Source of the DNA: Welwitschia mirabilis
Taxonomy: Eukaryota > Gnetophyta > Gnetopsida > Welwitschiales
Assembly (NCBI GenBank): GCA_051453625.1
Contig: JBOZIK010000001.1
Span: forward strand, 114,173,254-114,237,253
Length of the DNA: 64,000 bases
Direction of reading: 5' to 3'
Shown here: piece after piece, positions 22,900-32,720 of the stretch
Layout of the letters: the number at the start of each line of letters is the position of its first letter
Numbering within the stretch: position 1 is the stretch's first letter
Program-made: the position numbers and the translations under genes
The notes under the pieces: generated by a model
What the model was told of the DNA's origin: nothing
Databases searched by the model: none
Seen by the model: the letters and a program-made list of their open reading frames with translations, nothing else

Positions 22900-23690
22900 A
22901 TTTCTATCATGATAAGCTATTGTCTTATTAAAAGGCTCTAAACACTACTTAGATGAATGAGTGACAAATAACTATGGAAGAAGAGATGTAATGTCTCTTA
23001 AAGAATTAAACTTAAAAGTTGGTAAAAATTCCAAAGGAAGAAAATCCATAGCTACAGAGGGTTTTTGAAAGTGGAGCATGTTGCATTAGGACTTACTAAC
23101 CAATTTATGTGAGACTCATTATTAAGAGTTATCTTTACAAATGGGGATATAATTCTTTTATGTGTTTTCACTAATTAAAAAATTAGCATTAATTTAAGTC
23201 ATTTAAGCTTTATCTACAATAAATGATCTTAATCTAAATGAAATGGATTGAAAAATAACTTTCATATATGGTGAATTAGAAGAAGAGGTTTACATGAATA
23301 AATCAAAGAAGTTCATGGTAATATGTAAGAAAAATCTTACTTATAAACTCAATAAGTTGTGTATGCAATAAAGTAGAATCCTTGTGCACTAAAGTAGAAT
23401 TAAGGCAATGGTATAAGAGGTTTAATCCTTTCATATGTAAGATTAGTTTTTAAAGAAGTCTTATAGATTCATGTATAAATAGTAGGGAGTGTGAGGATGA
23501 CAGTTTTATATGTTTGATTCTATATGTGGATGACATGATCATTATAAGAAAGAATAATATAAAGATCAAGAAGCTAAAGGAACTTTTATCATTAAAGTTC
23601 AACATGAAGGCATTGATTGAAGTTCAGCCGATTCTTATCATGGATATTACTCAAGATAGAAAGAATAAAAAGTTATAGTTCTCTTAAAAA
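22900..23690 (+). pseudogene. Copia-1 reverse transcriptase remnant (YVDD intact)
   Basis: TFIYGELEEEVYMNKSKKF (about 23262-23318) matches the 'TAFLHGDLEEEIYMxQPxGF' block. LILYVDDMIIIRKNNIKIKK (about 23512-23570) keeps the catalytic YVDD. MKALIEVQPILIMDITQDRK (about 23610-23665) matches 'MKDLGEAxxILGMxIxRDR'. The stretch between 23320 and 23500, where the family has LKQxPRQWY, is broken. RNase H follows. Confidence 0.8.
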
Positions 23691-23799
23691 TCATTTATCA
23701 AAAAGGTTCTTGAAAAATTCTGTATGGAGGATAAAAAACCTATCAGAACTCCCATGAGAAGGAATTTTAGAGTATCCTCTTAATAATGTTCAAAAAATA

Positions 23800-24131
23800 A
23801 GAATAAAAATGAGTACATGTATTTAGTATTACAGTCCAGTTCTATTAGTAGTTTGATGTATGTAACAATAGCAATAAGACTCGATATCTCTTATGTGATA
23901 GGTATTTTTAATAGATGCATGAGCAATTCTAAAGAGTAGCACTAATAGGTAGTCTAATGAATTCTTAAATATTTAAATAAAACTCTAAGATTATGTATCT
24001 ACTATAGCAATAATAAGAAGATAATTACCAGCTATTATTTTATAGGTTATTTGGATATTAAAAATTATACATTAGATCAAACATCTACAGCAGAAGGATG
24101 ACATGGCTCATGCAAGTCAAAGCTATAATCA
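23800..24131 (+). pseudogene. Copia-1 RNase H, first part, up to the Copia-2 insertion
   Basis: EYMYLVLQ and SLMYVTIAIRLDISYVIGIF (about 23810-23910) match 'GSLMYAMxCTRPDIxxAVG'. ILKYLNKTLRL (about 23965) matches 'ILRYLKGT'. SCKSKL-stop-S at 24112-24130 corresponds to 'SWxSKLQS'. Copia-2 begins right after, and the next residues of the domain are found at 31716. Confidence 0.8.
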
Positions 24132-24511
24132 ATGTTGAAAAAGTAAAGCCAAATTTTTCCTTTTATTTTTCGAGATAATGTTAACCTACCCTTTTTGTCA
24201 TGTTGTAAATGGAGCTTATGCTTAACTCCTTAAGGTACTTTTTTTTTTTTTTTTAAAAAAAAGGATCAAATGGGAGGAACTTTATAGAAGATAGACTTTC
24301 TAGAACTTTCTAGATTGATTTGGCTTAAGGCCCTACACCTAGTTAAAGGTTGCTTAGGGGTTTGTGTTGTATAGAATTATTTTGATTTTTAAATAAGATT
24401 AAGAACTTTACCTACTTCTTGTGGTTTTTTCTTTCATTAAAGTTTTCCACACTGAATCTTATGTCTATTTTCTCTCTTGTTGTTTTTATTTTGTACATTG
24501 GTTTTCATAAT
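24132..24511 (+). repeat. Copia-2 5' LTR
   Basis: About 380 bp. It aligns with 29181-29383 plus 31556-31715, sharing AAAGTAAAGC, CTTTCTAGA, GGCTTAA, CCTACTTC and TTTTCATAAT at the end. Two candidate primer sites follow: TGGTATTACATA at about 24516 and TAGTATTAAAGCC at 24719. The second is the better fit to TGGTATCAGAGCC by transitions only, but lies ~200 bp inside. Confidence 0.75.
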
Positions 24512-24840
24512 TGCTGGTATTACATAAATGGTTTTGGCTTGATTTTAGGTTCAAATATCCTTGGTTGCTTCTAGCTTATATGAGTACTCGACATATGGTT
24601 TAATGGGCAGGAGTTATTAAAATGCACTCCCCATGCCCATTTGGATGAGTGAATACATATGAAGGATTTTAGTTACCTAACTCATGGATTTTTTATGATG
24701 GTAATGGGCCTACCAACTAGTATTAAAGCCTTGGTTCAAGGTCTTGGATATTTTCTTAGTATTTTTGAGTGAAGCTTGTAAAACAAATAAGTGAAGCAAG
24801 GGGCTAATTTTTCTAGATCCATTTATACATTTGGTATGAT

Positions 24841-24952
24841 CCATATAGCATCCAACATCTAGCATTCATACACATCTAGCATTCAATGTTTGTATGCATC
24901 CAACATCCAACATCCATATAGTTCATACCATACAACATCTAGCATCCATACA
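24841..24952 (+). repeat. CATCYAACATCYAGCAT minisatellite in Copia-2 leader
   Basis: Irregular repeats of CATCTAGCATTCATA and CATCCAACATCCA variants, about 8 units in 110 bp, in the untranslated leader between LTR and gag. Confidence 0.7.
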
Positions 24953-25029
24953 TTTTCTCTGGTTTGTATAAATCATGCCTTTTTTTTTTTTTTTTTGCTT
25001 TTAGAAATGGAATGCATGTTGATGATCTA

Positions 25030-26178
25030 AAGACTGGTTGGAGTCGAAAATTGGAAAAGATTGAAAATCTTGATGAAATTTGTTTTCTACTTGAAGGATT
25101 ATGTTATTATAATGAAATTGAAGGATAAAGTGAAAATAGCTTCCAAATTGTCAAATGCTGAGTGGCTAATGAAGTGCTCTAATAAAAAATGAACAAATAG
25201 TAANNNNNNNNNNNNNNNNNNNNNNNNNNNNNNNNNNNNNNNNNNNNNNNNNNNNNNNNNNNNNNNNNNNNNNNNNNNNNNNNNNNNNNNNNNNNNNNNN
25301 NNNAGTTGAAAATTGGAAAAGATAGAAAATCCTGATGAAAGTTGTTCTCTACTTGAAGGATTATGTTATTATAATGAAATTAAAAGATAAAGTAAAAATA
25401 GCTTCCAAATTGTCAAATGCTGAGTGGCTAATGAAGTACTAGCTTCCAAATTGTCAAATGCTGAGTGGCTAATGAAGTACTCTAATAAAAAATGAACAAA
25501 TAGTAACTAGAAATCTTTTAACATAATATGCTCATGTCTTGACAGTGGTATACTTAGAATGTACAAGGAAATCAACAAAGTGTATATCTTATGGAAAATG
25601 CTAAATGAAAGGTATGAAAAACCCACTAGAATGAACAAATATTATATGATTAACAAGGTTTTTAAGATCAAAATGAAGGAATGAATATCTTTACAAACTC
25701 ATGTGGATGAAATGAATGGCCTGTTCATTTAGATCAATGTTTTGTATATAATATTTTAATAAGATCTTCAAGTTATCACTGTTTTGAGTTCCTTATCCAA
25801 TTCATGGGAAACAATTTAGACTACCTTAACTATATCTTCTAGATCTTTATCATATCTCAATACAAACATAGATAAGATGCAAACTGTGGGTGCCTCTTGT
25901 GAAGCATTAGCTATTAGAAAAAGTTATTGATACAAAAAGAAGATGTTCATGAACATAATAAGAGAAAAAGTAAATTTGCTAACAAAAGGGAAGTTGTTTA
26001 CTGGTATTACAAGAAGAAGGATAATCTACACAAGAATTGTTATGCCTTGAAATATAAGAATAAAGACAAAAGGCTTAAGAAGAATGGACAAGAACAAGTA
26101 GGATTCAATAGAGATGTTTCAATTTTACTGATTATCAGAGATGAAGATGTAAATATATTCATGTACTTTTACTCCTAA
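25030..26178 (+). pseudogene. Copia-2 gag remnant with Cys-to-Tyr zinc knuckle
   Basis: After the leader, a gag-like frame runs through a gap and a partly repeated segment. MLNERYEKPTRMNKYYMINK-like text near 25600-25650 and DEMNGLFI-like text near 25705 fit the UBN2 fold of Copia gag. From 25927 an 83-codon open frame holds VVYWYYKKKDNLHKNCYALK (about 25992-26055), where the family has CxxCxxxxHxxxxC. His and the last Cys remain; both first cysteines are Tyr, a G-to-A change each. 26180-26320 should hold the protease, but no DSG site is left. Confidence 0.7.
25204..25303. other. Assembly gap, 100 N, with overlapping flanks
   Basis: The ~160 bp before the gap (from about 25041) and the ~200 bp after it are the same sequence with about 6-8 differences, plus an extra 41 bp tandem duplication (AGCTTCCAAATTG...) at about 25401-25481 on the right side only. 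Likely an unmerged contig overlap. Confidence 0.85.
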
Positions 26179-26319
26179 TGTCCACTTACACAGAGAATAT
26201 TTTTGTAACTAAAGATTCATTTCTAGAAGAAAAGTATTCCTAGTAGATAATAAACGATGCATTGTTGAAGGGAGTAGTCTTTTCATTTGACACAAAGTAA
26301 TGAATAGAATGTGATGTTA

Positions 26320-27010
26320 AGGAATGCTTATCATAGTTCTAATATTTCAAAGAATCTGATCTCGTCTAGATAGTTAGATGATTTCGGATTTAGAATTATA
26401 GATGTTGATGGAAACTAGAATGTTAGCAAAGGGGTAATGACATTGATGCATGGAAAGAAATAAGGAACGTTATATACACTGAGAGCATATGTAGTTGAAG
26501 GCTGTGTTGTTGCTATAATAGTAATTTTATAGAATGATGTTTCTCTGTGGCATCACAGACTCGGTTATCTTAGTAAAACCAGAATGAAGGTACTTATTTC
26601 TAAGAATACACTACCTATGTTTTCTTCCATTTCTCTAGATTTCTATCACTATTATGCTATCAGTAAAACTAAGTGTGTTGATTTTAAGAAATCTATTTTG
26701 AATGAGGAGATAGAAAGGCTTAATATTGTGTATTTTCATGTTGTTGGTTCGATGTCTGTCATGATGCATCATATTTTATTACACATTAATAAATTTAGCA
26801 AAAACATGTGAATTTATTTTATGCATTCCAAAAGTCAATCTTTATAAGAGTTTAAGGAGCCTAAGGCTAGAGCAGAAAATGAGTCTAGCTATAGAATAAA
26901 GTATTTAATCATTGATAATGAGGATGAGTACACCTTTGTAAGTTTTTTGAATTTTCTAAGTAGGTTAAAATTGTCCATACAAAACACTGCTAGGAATACT
27001 AGAAAATAAT
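26320..27010 (+). pseudogene. Copia-2 pre-integrase and integrase remnant
   Basis: NLISSR-stop-LDDFGFRI (about 26348-26395) and SKGVMTLMHGKK (about 26425-26462) match 'NLISLGxLDxxGYxFxxxxGxLxVxKGxxVxMxGxR'. LWHHRLGYLSKTRMKVL (about 26548-26592) is the GAG-pre-integrase block (LWHxRLGHMSExGMxxL), with both His of the zinc site present. The core is reduced: 26630-26815 is open but poorly conserved. YLIIDNEDEYTF (about 26907-26945) keeps the second catalytic Asp region (LRxDNGxEF). The third catalytic Glu is not identifiable. Confidence 0.72.
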
Positions 27011-27559
27011 GGTATTTCAGAAAGATATAACCATATAACTTTTGATAGAATTAGTTGCTCATTCCAATGTGCTTAAGTTGTTTTGGATATAAACTACTAC
27101 ATTACCTACTTACTTGATTAATCATTCTTCCCATTCATCCTTAGATGGTGATATTCTAGTTTTCGTATACCCTACAAATGGACATATACCTCACATCCAA
27201 AAACACTAGTTGAGATGGAAAAAGAGAACTCCCACTCCATACCACTGATGTTGAATTTAGGGAAGACATGATGTTTTATAGCTCACTAAGAAAATTCAAA
27301 AAGAGGGAAGTTTTGATCTTTGCATCCTACACAAGCCTAAATAGAGTGATAATAACAAGAAGCATGATATACATAGTAAAAATATCTAGCCTAATCTAGA
27401 CCATCTTGAAGGAGAAAGCTTAGATTCTAAATCTGAGTTTGAAGATGATGGAACTCAAGCTTGGACACATGGGGTTTATAGATTCACTAGAGTTACCATG
27501 TCATCTTAAAAGTATTTTCAATGTTTACACAATGTGTTGTTTATAGATAAGGGAGAACC

Positions 27560-28330
27560 TAAATCCTTTGAAGAAGATGTTTCTTCTTTAAAATCTCATA
27601 AATAAAAAGCTATCATGGAAGAAGAAATAAAATCCCTAGAATAGAATCATACATGGGATTTGGTTTCCTTACCTAAAGGGAAAATGCCTTTAAAATCTAA
27701 GTGGCTATATGTCATCAAATAAGAGGCTGATGGTGGACAATGCTATAAAGATAATTGGTGGCAAAAGGATATAGCCAAAAACTAGTGTTAATTTCATAGA
27801 AATTTTCTCACCTATTATGAAGCACACATCTATTTAAACTTTGCTTAGCATGGTTCCTTGGTTGAACTTGGAGTTAGAGTAGTAAGACATTAAATCGATG
27901 TCTTTGCATGATAATCTAGAATAGAAAATTTATATGCATGTACTAGAGGGCTTAGAAGTGAAAAATAGAAATTTGGTTTGCAGGTTTAAGAAGCCTTTTT
28001 ATAACTTGAAATAGATATCTCATCAATGGTACAAGAAGTTTGATTTTTATAAAGAAACAAAGATACTTTAGTTGTTATTATGATCATTATGTGTACCTTT
28101 ACATGAGTGCTTTAGGTATGATTATCATTCTTATGTTGTATGTTAATGATCGTTGGTTGTTGGAAATAACATAAAAGAATTCAATAGATTGAAGAAGGAA
28201 ATATCCAAGAATTTTATCACTAGAGATCTTAGACCAATAAAACAAATCCTTGAAATGAGGATCATGAGATATAGATAATGTCAGAGATTGTGGTTAAGCC
28301 AATTTGAATATATCGATAAATTTTTAAAAC
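27560..28330 (+). pseudogene. Copia-2 reverse transcriptase remnant (YVDD changed to YVND)
   Basis: AIMEEEIKSLE-stop-NHTWDLV and PKGKMPLKSKW (about 27610-27705) match 'AMxEEMxSLxxNxTWELVxLPxGxxxIxxKW'. ID-VF-like and YMHVLEGLEVKN-like text follows with frameshifts. NLK-stop-ISHQWYKKFDF (about 27999-28045) matches 'LKQxPRQWYxxFD', with the Gln replaced by TAG. At 28138-28149 the catalytic YVDD reads YVND (GAT to AAT), which would abolish activity. EISKNFITRDLRPIKQILEM (about 28198-28257) closes the domain. Confidence 0.8.
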
Positions 28331-28439
28331 ATTTTAACATGCTACATTGTAAACCTATTTGTATTTCTCTAACTACGCATTTTTAATTGACTCATCAGGG
28401 TTGTCCTACTTCAAAGAAGGAGAAGGCAAAAATGATAAA

Positions 28440-29080
28440 TCTCTCCTATAGATTAGCTATGGGAAGCCTGATGTATGTCATGGTCTGTACTAGATCAAAC
28501 ATTACTCATCCAGTGGGAATTGTCTCTCATTTTATGAGTAATCCTAAAAAAGAGAACTAGGAAGCAATAAAATAAATACTTGGTTACTTGAAAGGATCCA
28601 ACATATGAGTTTATGTTTTGGCAATGCTAATTTGCACGTTATAGAGTATTTGAATACCAGTTATGCTAGTTTCAGTGATGCCAAAAAGTATACTGCTGGG
28701 TATGTTGTTACTTTTGATGGTGGAGCTGTTAGCTGGATATCTTTTCCACAATCAAATATTGCTCTTTCCATTGCAGAAGCTGAGTATCTTGCCTTAATAT
28801 AAGTATCTAAGGTGATGTTGTGAGTGTATAGTCTTATTAGCTGGTTTGGCCTTTGTTAAACTAAGTTTGTCATGCATTGTGAGAGTCAGAGTTATGTATC
28901 TGAGAAGAATTCTATTTATCATGCTAGAGCTAATCACATTGATGTTAAATATCATTTCATTTGGTAGAACGTTAAAAAAGGCTTACTAGATGTTTGGAAG
29001 ATTCACCTGCAAGTAAATCTTGTTGATTTCCTGACAAAGATTGTTAATGGCATAAAGCAAAAGCCATCTTTTGATGGAGT
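28440..29080 (+). pseudogene. Copia-2 RNase H remnant
   Basis: SLMYVMVCTRSNITHPVGIV (about 28466-28525), ILGYLKGSNI (about 28578), then a 65-codon open stretch from 28605 with YTAGYVVTFDGGAVSWISF and ALSIAEAEYLAL. This is the best-preserved piece of the element (family: STxGYxxTxxGGAVSWxSxxQxxxALSTxEAEYxA). HARANHIDVKYHFIW (about 28919-28965) and IHLQVNLVDFLTKIV (about 29000-29045) are the final blocks. Stops lie between them. The polypurine tract and 3' LTR follow. Confidence 0.82.
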
Positions 29081-29170
29081 ATGATTGGGGATGTGATCTG
29101 AAAGCAAGAAAGTAGTCATATCTTGGAGCTATATAAGTAGCTATTCTTGAAGACTTGAAATTTTTTTCTC

Positions 29171-29180
29171 AAGTGGGAGA
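29171..29180 (+). promoter_or_regulatory. Copia-2 polypurine tract
   Basis: AAGTGGGAGA directly before ATGTTGG, the normal second-strand primer and LTR junction of plant Copia elements. It fixes the 3' LTR start. Confidence 0.85.
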
Positions 29181-29383
29181 ATGTTGGAAAAAGTAAAGCT
29201 AAATTTGCCTTTCTTTTTTTAACATTATGTTTTAACATTGACCTCTCCTTTTTGTAATGTGGTAAAAAGAGGTTATTTTCCCCTCTCCGTTCCCCCACCT
29301 AAAGAGGAGGAAAGGGGAGAAACTTTCTAGAAGGGGAACTTTCTAGATTCAGTTGGCTTAAAACTCTAAACCTATTTAAAGAT
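29181..29383 (+). repeat. Copia-2 3' LTR, first part
   Basis: Matches the first half of the 5' LTR. Broken at CCTATTTAAAGAT by the 2167 bp insertion; the rest is at 31556-31715. A 60-codon minus-strand frame here is not a gene. Confidence 0.85.
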
Positions 29384-31550
29384 TGTTGCAATTAGCATCA
29401 CCCCAAGTGATAACTTGATGACCCCTGTAAAGAGGAAAAATAGTTTGCAAGTAGGCTAGTATTTGTGGAATGTAGTATGACACTAACATAACAAAGCCTA
29501 CTAAGTTGGTTACCTTGAGATTTGAGTACTTTTTAGAGATGCATATTGTGATTGTTGGGATTAACGGATCTCATAGGACTATTGAAGAAAATTTTATAAT
29601 TAACCTGTTTCCGGATGACACTAGTGTTCACTCCCACATGAGATAGCTAAGCATTCCCTGGACCCAAATTTTTCATACGATAAAAAAGGTCATAGAGACC
29701 ATTTAAATAGGTACAACACTTACTTATGATGAATAATCTGCACTATATTGTTCAGAAAGTCAAGGCTAATGATTGATTGCAAAAACAAGCTAAAAAGGTA
29801 AGGCTAGGTACAATAAACTACCAAAGAGTTACTTGGATTGAGGATTTGTCATGCTTAAGAGATGAGGGCATTCATGTGAGTGAAGGATTTTCCAGTGGGA
29901 TTTCCAAATCTGCCTTGAAAGAGAGATTTAAGAGCTTCAATGCTGCATGAAAAGGGGTTCACAGAACTCAATCCACCTGGATCATTCCTAATGAACAGCT
30001 GCATGAAGAGCTTTGAATTTCAATTGCGGAGAAGCTGCTGCGGTATATAGGTCTTTCTTGGGAAGGTTTAGAAGCCACTTGGAAGGGAGAAAATACACAG
30101 ATATGTACATCAAGTATTACTCCAAAGACTTGGAACGTGTACTTTTAGATCTTTTTGAAGGTTCTAAAGTATCCATGCCTCTTTTTTTTTTTTGTAAAAA
30201 AAATCTTATAGAATTTATTTCTTTTTCATGTCTCTTTTTCTTGCTTCTCATAAAAACTGGCAGATCAAATTACTCCAAGCGTCCTCCTTTCTTGCTTTTT
30301 CTTATTTGTTTGTGCCTTCTAATCTCAATAAGACATCATAATCTTATTTATTAGTGAAGGAATCCTATGTTTCATGAGATTCTTGCTATGTTAAAATGAG
30401 ACTAGTATGGTTAATCAGAGCAGCAATGTCCCAGGCAACAAAAGACATAGAAATCATAGCTTCCCTTCATCATTCAAGACCCCTGCTACTTTACCGGCGG
30501 GTCCTCTGCCTGCAACTCAACCGTGAAGACCGCCTCCTTCGCTTCATCTATCTACTGGAAAGCCCAACTCCGCCATTATTGGAAGGGATTCACAGAGCTT
30601 AAAGAACAGGGACTTCATAACACTGGCAGAGGAGGAGACAAAGCGCAGGCAGTGCGCTTCGTAGGAGAGAGCGCAGGCAGGATAGAGGGACTGCACGAGA
30701 AGCTAATCAAAGCGGTTAGCAGCAGTCTGAGTGGCGGACAGGGTGCTGGAAGAGTTCAGTCAAAGGAGGAGGCAGCTTTGAGCGCACCATCAAATGTGAT
30801 TACAAGGAAGGCATTCAATGAAGAAGCTCAGACAGCAGCGAAGGGACTGTGATGGAGGGAGTTCAATCAGAAGAGAGCATTAAAGAAAAAAAGGGCCAAA
30901 TCAAAAAGAGGAAGGAGGAGATTTTGTCATGGGCAGAGCAAAGGCAGCGAGGAGGAAAAGCGAAGAACTATCAAAGGGGTCTCATCGATCAACCACAGCG
31001 GAGGGGAAATGGACAAAAAGTGTCGGACACATTCAAGGAGGGGGTGTTCTCCATTACCTATCCATCCGGGAGTAAAGCTAATTGGTATCTTTCACTCTTC
31101 AGCAACCATGGAAGGAGAAACTTCTGGTAAAGGAGTCCCTACTTCTAGAAGAGCAGACCAGAAGGGTTTCTGGCTTCAGAAGAAAGCGCTCCCCTGCTAC
31201 TCAGGTGAAGGAATTCTTTGAAGAAGTTCAACAGCACTGTACTTCCGTGGCGGACTCTGCAGTATCCTAAGATCATGGAATGAAGAGAGTGAAACACCGT
31301 AAACAACCATGGTTGACAATTCAACATGCTGTCTCTAACTCATGTTTCTCCTGGGCTTGGATTTGATAGTTCTATGAATTCCAGACGCGAGACGGTTTTG
31401 TCGTCATCGTTTTATCTCCTTTCTATTTGAGTATAAAGCCACTGTTGTTGGGATTGAGCTGGAGGCAACCATTTACCGAAATAAATGAATGAGTTAGTTC
31501 ATTCTCAAATACATTGACATATGCCCTTAATAAAAATCCATGCATCAACA
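29384..31550 (+). mobile_element. Solo LTR (2167 bp) nested in the Copia-2 3' LTR
   Basis: The insertion begins TGTTGCAATTAGC and ends GCATCAACA, giving the inverted TGTTG/CAACA ends of an LTR. It is flanked by a perfect 5 bp target duplication AAGAT (29379-29383 and 31551-31555). Removing it and one AAGAT restores a sequence that aligns without a gap to the Copia-2 5' LTR. No direct terminal repeat, primer site or pol motif is seen inside, so the whole is best read as one LTR left after LTR-LTR recombination. Near the 3' end GAGTATAAAGCC could be the TATA box and AAATAAATGAATG the polyadenylation region. GC and CpG content is higher than in its hosts, so it is the youngest layer. Plus-strand frames at 30013-31270 are not recognised. 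A non-autonomous element with very short LTRs is the alternative. Confidence 0.82.
29726..30148 (+). pseudogene. 141-codon coding-like frame inside the solo LTR, unidentified
   Basis: From ATG at 29726 one frame runs to TAG at 30148 with only three internal stops, all TGA. Between them it reads smoothly and looks like protein: [69 protein letters not shown]. Each TGA could come from an Arg CGA by CpG deamination or from TGG. A related frame lies upstream at about 29500-29640 (GSHRTIEENFIINLFPDDTS). I do not recognise the family. LTRs rarely carry coding sequence, so this may be a captured gene piece. It may also be chance. Confidence 0.35.
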
Positions 31551-31555
31551 AAGAT

Positions 31556-31715
31556 TGCTTAAGGATTTCTTTTGTATAGATTTCTTTCACTCCTTGAAGA
31601 AGATTAAAAGCTGTACCTACTTCGTATGGATTTTTCTTGCATTAGGGTTTTCCATGTTAAATCTTGTGTGCTATTCTTCTGCTTGCTATTCTCGTTTACT
31701 ATGTTGTTTCATAAT
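31556..31715 (+). repeat. Copia-2 3' LTR, second part
   Basis: TGCTTAAGGATTTC to TTTCATAAT, matching the second half of the 5' LTR (CCTACTTC, TTTTCCA, AATCTT, TTTCATAAT). The Copia-1 RNase H frame starts within the next codon. Confidence 0.82.
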
Positions 31716-32040
31716 AATCCGTTGTGGCTCTTTTAACTATGGAAGGGAAGTACATTGCCGCTTTAACAATGTGCGACGAAGGGATTTGGCTAAAGAATCT
31801 CATCAATAGGAAGACATCAAGTAAAAATGTTAATTTTTAGTAATAATCAGAGTGTCATATTCTTAGTGCAAAATCCAATGTTTCATGACAGGCTGAAGCA
31901 CATCCAAGTGAAGTATCACTTTATAGAATAAACGATTAAGAGAGGAATGTGTTTATTTATATAAGATTCACACTTCAATAAATCTAGTAGATATGTCAAC
32001 AAAACTACTTTAGATAAAGAACTTCAAAGGATGCTTAAAC
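31716..32040 (+). pseudogene. Copia-1 RNase H, second part
   Basis: VVALLTMEGKYIAALTMCDE (31721-31780), then GIWLKNLINRED, match the 'ALSTxEAEYIAxxxxxxExIWLKxLL' end of Copia RNase H. KIQCFMT and the KHI/YHFI region (about 31880-31930) are frameshifted. HTSINLVDMSTKL (about 31970-32008) is the final 'HTxxNxADxxTK' block. The frame continues that ended at 24130, which proves the nesting. Confidence 0.85.
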
Positions 32041-32092
32041 TTCTTGCAACTTTGTTAACAATAAATAAATAGATGTGGATCAAGGTAAAGAT

Positions 32093-32668
32093 TATTGAAG
32101 TCTAATTCTTTAATTAGCTTTTTCACATTTTTCCTAAATTTAGCCTCATCCTAATTTGGTTATTTGCTATGTATTTTCATAGCCATGATAATCATAAATT
32201 AGACTTAGTGAATGACAAAGCATGCTCATTTTAGTGGCTTTCTTATTTAACTCTAATCATAAACTTATATAAGTGGCCTTAGAAAGGTTACTTTATATTA
32301 CAATTTGTACATTACAGTACATTTAATTGTGTAATACTAGAGGAATTATTGTCTTGGTTAGTTTTGGGGGCTTTGGGTGAGGAAGTATGTCTGCCTATGG
32401 GTTAGGATGTTACTACTATATTGTAGAGCCAAATTGTAATATATCCTATTTCACTCTTCCTTTTGTAACAAGAAAGTAAATCTCTTTTCTTATGGAGCTA
32501 GATACATTACCAAACCACTTTAACTTTTTGTGTGTCTTGTTCCTTGTATTTTTCCTTATTGCATGTTATTTTGCCCTTGTTTTTCTCACTTTCTACACTC
32601 AAGATTCTTCTATTTTATAGCTAGTTAATTCAAGGTAGCTTTTGCGTTATGCTGCCTTTCATTTGTCA
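32093..32668 (+). repeat. Copia-1 3' LTR
   Basis: 576 bp. Preceded by AAGGTAAAGAT, a polypurine-tract-like run. Begins TATTGAAGTC (TG decayed to TA) and ends CATTTGTCA. TATA box TATATAAG at 32266-32273, at the same place as in the 5' LTR. Confidence 0.8.
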
Positions 32669-32720
32669 TAATGCTAAAAAGAGTTTCTATTACAGGGAAA
32701 AGGAATTATAAGAAGATTAT

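Larger units (their letters stand above)
24132..31715 (+). mobile_element. Copia-2: Ty1/Copia element nested in Copia-1 RNase H
   Basis: The LTRs start (A)TGTTGRAAAAAGTAAAGC at 24132 and 29181, and the 3' copy resumes at 31556 after its own insertion. AATCA at 24127-24131 and AATCC at 31716-31720 look like a one-mismatch target duplication. Removing the element rejoins the Copia-1 RNase H frame: SKL-Q-S from the left and VVALLTMEGKYIAALTMCDE from the right. Gag, protease, integrase, RT and RNase H lie in the normal Copia order between 25030 and 29070. It shares domain order but little sequence with Copia-1, so it is a different family. Confidence 0.88.
19886..32668 (+). mobile_element. Copia-1: Ty1/Copia element split by a nested Copia-2
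   Basis: The two LTRs are alignable over their full length in the same orientation. Gag, protease, integrase and RT are present between 20540 and 23690. RNase H starts near 23800, is interrupted at 24131, and resumes at 31716 in the same frame. Without the 7.6 kb insertion the element would be about 5.2 kb, a normal Copia length. Every domain carries stops or frameshifts. Target duplication at the outer ends is no longer recognisable. The element ends 52 bp before a large gap. Confidence 0.85.

Noticed and set aside
24719-24731. TAGTATTAAAGCC as the certain Copia-2 primer site
   Set aside because: It matches the consensus by transitions only but lies about 200 bp inside the LTR edge fixed by the 3' copy, so the site is left undecided.
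30396-31270. Overlapping GC-rich plus-strand frames inside the solo LTR
   Set aside because: Several frames are open together because of base composition in the LTR regulatory part; none resembles a protein family, and codon use is not consistent.
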